Source: an uncultured Phascolarctobacterium sp. (GTDB lineage: Bacteria > Bacillota > Negativicutes > Acidaminococcales > Acidaminococcaceae). Taken from it: a stretch of 10,865 nucleotides of DNA. Shown piece after piece: positions 6,929 through 10,865 of the stretch. The position numbers and the translations under genes are program-made. Each line of letters begins with the position of its first letter. Position 1 is the first letter of the stretch. The stretch lies in NCBI GenBank assembly GCA_905207485.1, contig CAJLLL010000057.1, positions 1-10,865 of the forward strand, written 5' to 3'. Under the pieces are notes generated by a model. The model had not been told where the DNA came from and made no database searches. It was given only the letters and a program-made list of their open reading frames with translations.

Positions 6929-6958
6929 TTGATTTTTTTACACAAATTTGTTTATAAT
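6929..6958 (+). promoter_or_regulatory. Predicted promoter of the potABCD operon
   Basis: -35 TTGATT (6929-6934, 4 of 6) and -10 TATAAT (6953-6958, perfect) with an 18-base spacer. The start of transcription would be near 6965, giving a leader of about 60 bases. A second TATAAT at 6969-6974 has no good -35 partner. The spacer holds the palindrome ACAAATTTGT (6942-6951). Confidence 0.65.
6942..6951. promoter_or_regulatory. Palindrome inside the pot promoter spacer
   Basis: ACAAATTTGT is a perfect 10-base palindrome between the -35 and -10 boxes. With one mismatched pair it extends to 16 bases (6939-6954), reaching the first bases of the -10 box. The position would let a bound protein block RNA polymerase. 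The motif is not recognised, and short AT-rich palindromes arise by chance. Confidence 0.35.
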
Positions 6959-7023
6959 ATGATATTATTATAATTAGTAATATGCAAACAAAATTTTTTA
7001 TGAAAGGTTGTGAAAAGAAAAAA

Positions 7024-8028
7024 ATGGAAGAAATGATCCGTTTGCAGGGAATTACAAAAAAGTACGGCAATAACCTTATCATCCCCAAGCTGGACCTTAC
7101 TATTTATGACGGTGAATTTTTAACGCTGTTAGGCCCTTCCGGCTGCGGCAAAACCACTTTGCTGCGTATGATTGCCGGGCTTGACACCCCTACTACCGGC
7201 AAAATTTTTCTGGATGACGAAGACGTTACCAAAAAGCCGCCCTATAAACGCGATGTCAACATGGTATTTCAACATTACGCACTGTTCCCTCACATGACTG
7301 TTGAGGAAAATATAAAATTCGGTTTGATGATGAAAAAGGTTCCTGCCGAAGAACAAAAAGAACGCGTAGCGCAGGTACTTTACCTGACGCAGCTTGAAGA
7401 ATTCCGCAACCGCCGTCCGCAGCAGATGAGCGGCGGCCAGCAGCAGCGCGTTGCCATTGCCCGCGCATTGGTAAACAACCCCAAAGTGCTGCTTTTGGAT
7501 GAACCTTTGGGCGCACTCGATTACCAGCTACGCAAAAATTTGCAGCTTGAACTTAAAAATTTGCAGCGCGGTTTGGGACTGACCTTTATTTATGTAACGC
7601 ACGACCAGGAAGAAGCGCTTACCATGAGCGACCGCATCGTAGTTATGAATAAAGGCGTTATCGAACAGGACGATGACCCGGATACTATCTACCATTACCC
7701 CAACACCCGTTTTGTTGCCAAATTTATCGGCGAAAGCAATTTCTTTGAATCTGACAGCGAAACGCTTGTTATCCGACCGGAAAAACTTAACCTCTGCCCG
7801 GAATACGAAGATGAAGAAGCCGAAAAATCTCATCCTGAGCCTAATTATTACGGCACTGTTGTAGATGTTGTTTTTTACGGCACCATTGATAAAGTATTTA
7901 TCCGCCTTGACAACTCTAACCAGACGGTAGTTGCCTACCAGTATTTTGATGACGTTAAACGCTGGTCGCCGGATGAACGTGTCGGCATCTGGTGGCACAA
8001 AAAAGATGAGGTGAGAGTAACGCGATGA
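7024..8028 (+). CDS. potA: Spermidine/putrescine ABC transporter ATP-binding protein PotA
   Basis: ATPase subunit that powers polyamine import, working as a dimer on the inner face of the membrane. From the ATG at 7024 (334 residues): Walker A GPSGCGKTT (37-45), Q-loop VFQHYALF with Q83, signature MSGGQQQR (135-142), Walker B VLLLDEP (155-161), D-loop GALD (163-166) and switch histidine H193 in YVTHDQ. The rest, from about residue 235, is a TOBE-type regulatory domain (IRPEKLNL onward) with an acidic insert (YEDEEAEK). It is shorter than E. coli PotA (378), mostly in that tail. ATGs at 6982 and 7000 are in frame but have no ribosome site, and 6982 sits almost on the promoter; 7024 is preceded by purine-rich AAAGGTTGTGAAAAG with poor spacing, so the start is likely but not certain. 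Its TGA overlaps the potB ATG by 4 bases. Confidence 0.93.
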   Translation: MEEMIRLQGITKKYGNNLIIPKLDLTIYDGEFLTLLGPSGCGKTTLLRMIAGLDTPTTGKIFLDDEDVTKKPPYKRDVNMVFQHYALFPHMTVEENIKFGLMMKKVPAEEQKERVAQVLYLTQLEEFRNRRPQQMSGGQQQRVAIARALVNNPKVLLLDEPLGALDYQLRKNLQLELKNLQRGLGLTFIYVTHDQEEALTMSDRIVVMNKGVIEQDDDPDTIYHYPNTRFVAKFIGESNFFESDSETLVIRPEKLNLCPEYEDEEAEKSHPEPNYYGTVVDVVFYGTIDKVFIRLDNSNQTVVAYQYFDDVKRWSPDERVGIWWHKKDEVRVTR

Positions 8029-8882
8029 AAAACGGAAAACTGATGGTTGCTCCGGCAATGCTGTGGTTGAGCATCTTTTTCGTTATCCCGCTTCTCATTG
8101 TTGTTGCCGTATCCTTTGCCGGACGCACGCCTTACGGGCAAATAATTTTTGATTTCACCTTCAATAATTACCTGCGCTTTTTAGAACCTTTATATTTGCA
8201 GATTTTTGCCGATACGCTTGTGGTTGCAGTTATCACAACCGTGGCAACCATCATTATGGGCTACCCGCTGGCATATTTTATCGCCCGCCTGCCAAAAAAA
8301 TGGCAGCAGCCGGGGCTGATACTGGTTATGATTCCGTTCTGGATTAACTTTTTAATCCGTTCATACGCATGGGTTATCATCCTGCGCACACAGGGCGTGG
8401 TAAATACACTGCTTATGAAACTCGGCCTCATCGACCAGCCTTTGCAGATGCTTTATAATGATGCAGCCGTTATGCTGGGCATGATTTACGCCTTGCTGCC
8501 GTTTATGGTACTGCCGATTTACGTTTCCATCGAACAGCTTGACCTGCGCCTTTTGGAAGCAGCCAGCGACCTTGGCGCATCGCCGTTAACAGCGTTCCGC
8601 AAAATTACGCTGCCGCTGACGATGCCGGGCATTGCCGCAGGCACAATCCTTGTATTCATTTCCTCTCTCGGCATGTTCGTTGTGCCGGACGTTATGGGCG
8701 GCGCAAAATCAGCACTTATCGGCAACCTTATCCAAAACCAGTTCCTCGCCGCGCGCGACTGGCCTTTTGGCTCGGCACTTTCCATTGTGCTGGCAGTGAT
8801 GAGCCTGGTGCTGATTATTCTTTACTACAAAGCGCTGCAATCGCAGGAAGGAGGTAAAGCCGATGCAAAAGACGTGGCGTAG
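8025..8882 (+). CDS. potB: Spermidine/putrescine ABC transporter permease PotB
   Basis: Inner-membrane subunit of the polyamine importer, 285 residues. Six hydrophobic segments can be drawn at about 10-30, 62-88, 97-119, 147-168, 200-222 and 247-268. The cytoplasmic EAA loop that docks on PotA is clear at 178-201 (LEAASDLGASPLTAFRKITL, then PLTMPG). The region after segment 5 (SLGMFVVPDVMGG) is typical of PotB-type permeases. The start ATG overlaps the potA stop as ATGA, with GAGGTG (8008-8013) 11 bases upstream, so it is probably translationally coupled to potA. The last 20 bases overlap potC, and the potC ribosome site lies inside this gene. Alternative substrates within the family (other polyamines) remain possible. 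Confidence 0.93.
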   Translation: MKNGKLMVAPAMLWLSIFFVIPLLIVVAVSFAGRTPYGQIIFDFTFNNYLRFLEPLYLQIFADTLVVAVITTVATIIMGYPLAYFIARLPKKWQQPGLILVMIPFWINFLIRSYAWVIILRTQGVVNTLLMKLGLIDQPLQMLYNDAAVMLGMIYALLPFMVLPIYVSIEQLDLRLLEAASDLGASPLTAFRKITLPLTMPGIAAGTILVFISSLGMFVVPDVMGGAKSALIGNLIQNQFLAARDWPFGSALSIVLAVMSLVLIILYYKALQSQEGGKADAKDVA

Positions 8883-9657
8883 CCATCTCCTGCTTGCCTA
8901 CTCGCTTGTTATACTGGCATTTTTGTATCTGCCCCTTCTGATACTTGCGCTGTACTCTTTTAACGAATCGCGCATTAACGCGGTTTGGACAGGCTTTACG
9001 CTTGACTGGTACAAAACACTGTTTACCAACCGCCGCGTGCTGGAGGCTTTAATGAACAGCCTGTTCATTGCCGTTATCAGCACCGTTGTAAGTACGGTTC
9101 TGGGCACTATTGCCGCAATCGCACTCAACAAATACCAGTATAAATGCAAGCCGGTTATTAACGGCCTTTTATACCTGCCGATACTTATACCGGAAATAGT
9201 TATGGGCCTGTCGCTGCTGGTGCTGTTTGCACAAACGCAAGTTCCGCTCGGCAAAACTACGCTGATACTGGCGCACATTACTTTCTGCCTTTCGTTTGTT
9301 GTAATTACCGTAAATGCCAGGCTGGAAGGCATGCGCCACGAACTGGAACAGGCCGCTATGGATTTATATGCAACGCCGTTTCAAACCTTCCGCTATATTA
9401 CACTGCCCCTGGCTATGCCGGGCATTGTAGCCGGTGCGCTTATTGCCTTTACCCTTTCCATTGATGACTTCATCATCAGCTTCTTTGTGGCAGGGCCGAA
9501 CTCCACCACATTGCCGCTGTACATTTACGCCATGGTAAAACGCGGCATTTCCCCGGAAATAAACGCCCTTTCCACCCTTTTAATGTGCGCAACCATTTCG
9601 CTGGTTGTTATAGCGCAGATTTTGCAGCCGCAGCACGGCAGCAAAAATAAAGATTGA
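8863..9657 (+). CDS. potC: Spermidine/putrescine ABC transporter permease PotC
   Basis: Second permease subunit, 264 residues, expected to pair with PotB in the membrane. Hydrophobic segments lie at about 9-32, 65-90, 100-124, 133-152, 185-210 and 234-254. The EAA loop runs 161-190 (LEQAAMDLYATPFQTFRYIT, then LPLAMPGIVAG). The SIDDFIISFFVAGP stretch after it is characteristic of PotC/PotI permeases. The ATG at 8863 has a near-ideal AAGGAGGT (8848-8855) 7 bases upstream, stronger than those of the other pot genes, and starts 20 bases before the potB stop. No terminator-like hairpin separates it from potD. Confidence 0.94.
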   Translation: MQKTWRSHLLLAYSLVILAFLYLPLLILALYSFNESRINAVWTGFTLDWYKTLFTNRRVLEALMNSLFIAVISTVVSTVLGTIAAIALNKYQYKCKPVINGLLYLPILIPEIVMGLSLLVLFAQTQVPLGKTTLILAHITFCLSFVVITVNARLEGMRHELEQAAMDLYATPFQTFRYITLPLAMPGIVAGALIAFTLSIDDFIISFFVAGPNSTTLPLYIYAMVKRGISPEINALSTLLMCATISLVVIAQILQPQHGSKNKD

Positions 9658-9708
9658 TGCCGCAGAAACGGTTCAATAAAACCAAATAAAGAAAGGATGA
9701 TTTACAAA

Positions 9709-10779
9709 ATGAAAAAACTCTTGTTCTTTCTCATTTCCGTACTGACAATAGCCCTCTTCCTGACAGGCTGCGGCAGCGATACCGAAAAGAAAGACGCAGC
9801 AGCCGGAGGAGAACAGCAGGTACTCAACCTCTTCAGCTGGGCAGATAACTTTGACCCGGAAGTAATTGCCGAATTTGAAAAGCAATATAACTGCAAAGTT
9901 AATTACGACGTATTTGCCAACAACGAAGAACTTCTGGCTAAAATTCAGGCCGGCGGCGCGCAGTACGATGTAATCCAGCCTTCCGACTATATGGTTGCCA
10001 CCATGCTCAAACTTGATTTGCTCGAAAAAATGAACATGGACAACATCCCCAACGCCAAAAACATTGTAAGCACTTTAAAAGCGCCTGTTTATGACCCTAC
10101 CGGCGACCACAGCCTGGTTTACACCTGGGGCATTACCGGCATTGCCTACAATAAAAACTATGTTAAAGACATTCCCGACAGCTGGGAAGATTTGTGGAAC
10201 CCCGAATATGCAGGCCGTCTGATTCTTTTGAATGACAGCCGTGAAACTATCGGCATGGCTTTAAAGAAAAACGGCTTCTCCAACAACAGCACCGACCCGG
10301 CACAGGTTGAAAAAGCATTTCAGGATTTGAAAGCACTTGCTCCTAACGTACTTGCGTTTGATACCGATACCATTAAGCAAAAATTCATTGCCGAAGAAGC
10401 ATGGATTGGCACAATGTGGACCGGCGATGCAAGCTACACTTTAAAAGACAACCCCAACATCGGCTTTGTAGTGCCTAAAGAAGGCGCAACCATTTGGGCA
10501 GATACCTTTGCTATTCCTAAAGGCGCAAAACATAAGGAACTCGCCGAAAAATTCATCAACTTTATCTATGACCCGCAAATCAGCGCTAAAAACTATGAAT
10601 ACATCGGCTACAACGACCCGAACGAAAAAGCTCAGGAATTCCACAGCGACGAATTTAAAAATGACCCGATGCTGAAAATCGGTATGGAAAATATCGACAA
10701 AGGCGAATGGCTCATTGATATCGGCGAAGCACTGCCTATGTACGACCGTTACTGGACTGAACTTAAAACCGCAAAATAA
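9709..10779 (+). CDS. potD: Spermidine/putrescine-binding lipoprotein PotD
   Basis: Extracytoplasmic receptor that captures polyamines and delivers them to PotBC; 356 residues. The N-terminus is a lipoprotein signal: basic MKK, a hydrophobic stretch and the lipobox LTGC with lipidated C21, then a short Lys/Ala/Gly linker. The mature part starts LNLFSWADNF. Compared from memory with E. coli PotD pocket residues, many are kept: W44, S92 and Y94 (PSDYM), D176 and E179 (NDSRET), W237 (TMWTGD), W263 and D265 (IWADTFAIP) and Y301 (IGYNDPN). Two appear changed: the Tyr after the first Trp is N47, and the C-terminal pocket Gln is L335 (KGEWLID). The frame opens at an ATG at 9697, but that codon lies within the GAAAGGA ribosome site (9691-9697); the ATG at 9709 gives proper spacing and a normal signal peptide. 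It is preceded by a 51-base gap after potC. Confidence 0.94.
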   Translation: MKKLLFFLISVLTIALFLTGCGSDTEKKDAAAGGEQQVLNLFSWADNFDPEVIAEFEKQYNCKVNYDVFANNEELLAKIQAGGAQYDVIQPSDYMVATMLKLDLLEKMNMDNIPNAKNIVSTLKAPVYDPTGDHSLVYTWGITGIAYNKNYVKDIPDSWEDLWNPEYAGRLILLNDSRETIGMALKKNGFSNNSTDPAQVEKAFQDLKALAPNVLAFDTDTIKQKFIAEEAWIGTMWTGDASYTLKDNPNIGFVVPKEGATIWADTFAIPKGAKHKELAEKFINFIYDPQISAKNYEYIGYNDPNEKAQEFHSDEFKNDPMLKIGMENIDKGEWLIDIGEALPMYDRYWTELKTAK

Positions 10780-10845
10780 TGGCTGTTTAAGTTTCTTCGC
10801 CAATTTGTTTAAATTTTAAGCAACTATAACAAACCTGATAAAAAT

Positions 10846-10865
10846 AAACCCTCCGCAAAAGCGGA
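10846..10865. terminator. Probable terminator hairpin after potD, cut by the window edge
   Basis: TCCGC (10852-10856) and GCGGA (10861-10865) pair around an AAAA loop, and the left arm continues outward as AAACCC. If the sequence beyond the window reads GGGTTT the stem reaches 11 bp with a T run, as in the terminator at 2963-2998. It lies about 70 bases after the potD stop. The right half is not visible. Confidence 0.6.

Larger units (their letters stand above)
6641..7023. other. Divergent AT-rich intergenic region between the HD gene and potA
   Basis: No convincing gene is present. The right third holds the pot promoter (6929-6958). The middle holds an 11-base direct repeat with an interposed palindrome (6822-6852), a small ACGC-A5-GCGT hairpin (6771-6783), and a CCTGT/ACAGG/CCTGT set (6735-6739, 6748-6752, 6761-6765) that could form two mutually exclusive short hairpins. 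The left end must contain the HD gene promoter, but I could not place one: a TATAAA at 6658-6663 on the minus strand lacks a -35 partner and would leave almost no leader. No riboswitch class is recognised. Confidence 0.7.

Overview
The window looks like an ordinary chromosomal stretch of an anaerobic or facultative member of the Bacillota. Strong Shine-Dalgarno sites, AT-rich intergenic DNA around moderately GC-balanced genes, an NAD-type glutamate dehydrogenase and a single-chain pyruvate carboxylase all fit this. Codon and protein flavour suggest the Negativicutes (for example an Acidaminococcaceae-type gut organism), but that placement is an impression and not a demonstrated result. No mobile element, tRNA, rRNA or CRISPR array is visible.

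Layout, left to right. (1) Bases 1-2943, plus strand: the last ~980 codons of a pyruvate carboxylase; its start lies off the left edge. It ends at a symmetric hairpin (2963-2998) that also serves the convergent gene on the other side. (2) Bases 3000-6640, minus strand, three genes transcribed right to left: an HD-domain protein (5411-6640), glutamate dehydrogenase (4021-5256) and a nitrilase (3000-3920). Glutamate dehydrogenase has its own good promoter with an operator-like dyad straddling the -35 box. A GC-rich hairpin with a poor U tract separates it from the nitrilase, so the nitrilase is probably expressed by partial read-through. (3) Bases 6641-7023: a 383-base AT-rich divergent intergenic region holding the promoter of the next operon plus short direct and inverted repeats. 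(4) Bases 7024-10779, plus strand: a complete potABCD spermidine/putrescine ABC importer operon, with a 4-base overlap (potA/potB), a 20-base overlap (potB/potC) and a 51-base gap to the lipoprotein gene potD. The left half of a probable terminator runs into the right edge.

The theme is central nitrogen and carbon handling. Pyruvate carboxylase supplies oxaloacetate. Glutamate dehydrogenase links 2-oxoglutarate, ammonia and glutamate. The nitrilase would release ammonia from an organic nitrile. The Pot system imports polyamines. The co-regulation of nitrilase and glutamate dehydrogenase is inferred from layout only.

I did not find a clearly new biological system. The points most worth a second look are the HD protein, which appears to be an internal duplication whose N-terminal copy has lost its metal-binding residues, and the regulatory architecture around glutamate dehydrogenase and the nitrilase.
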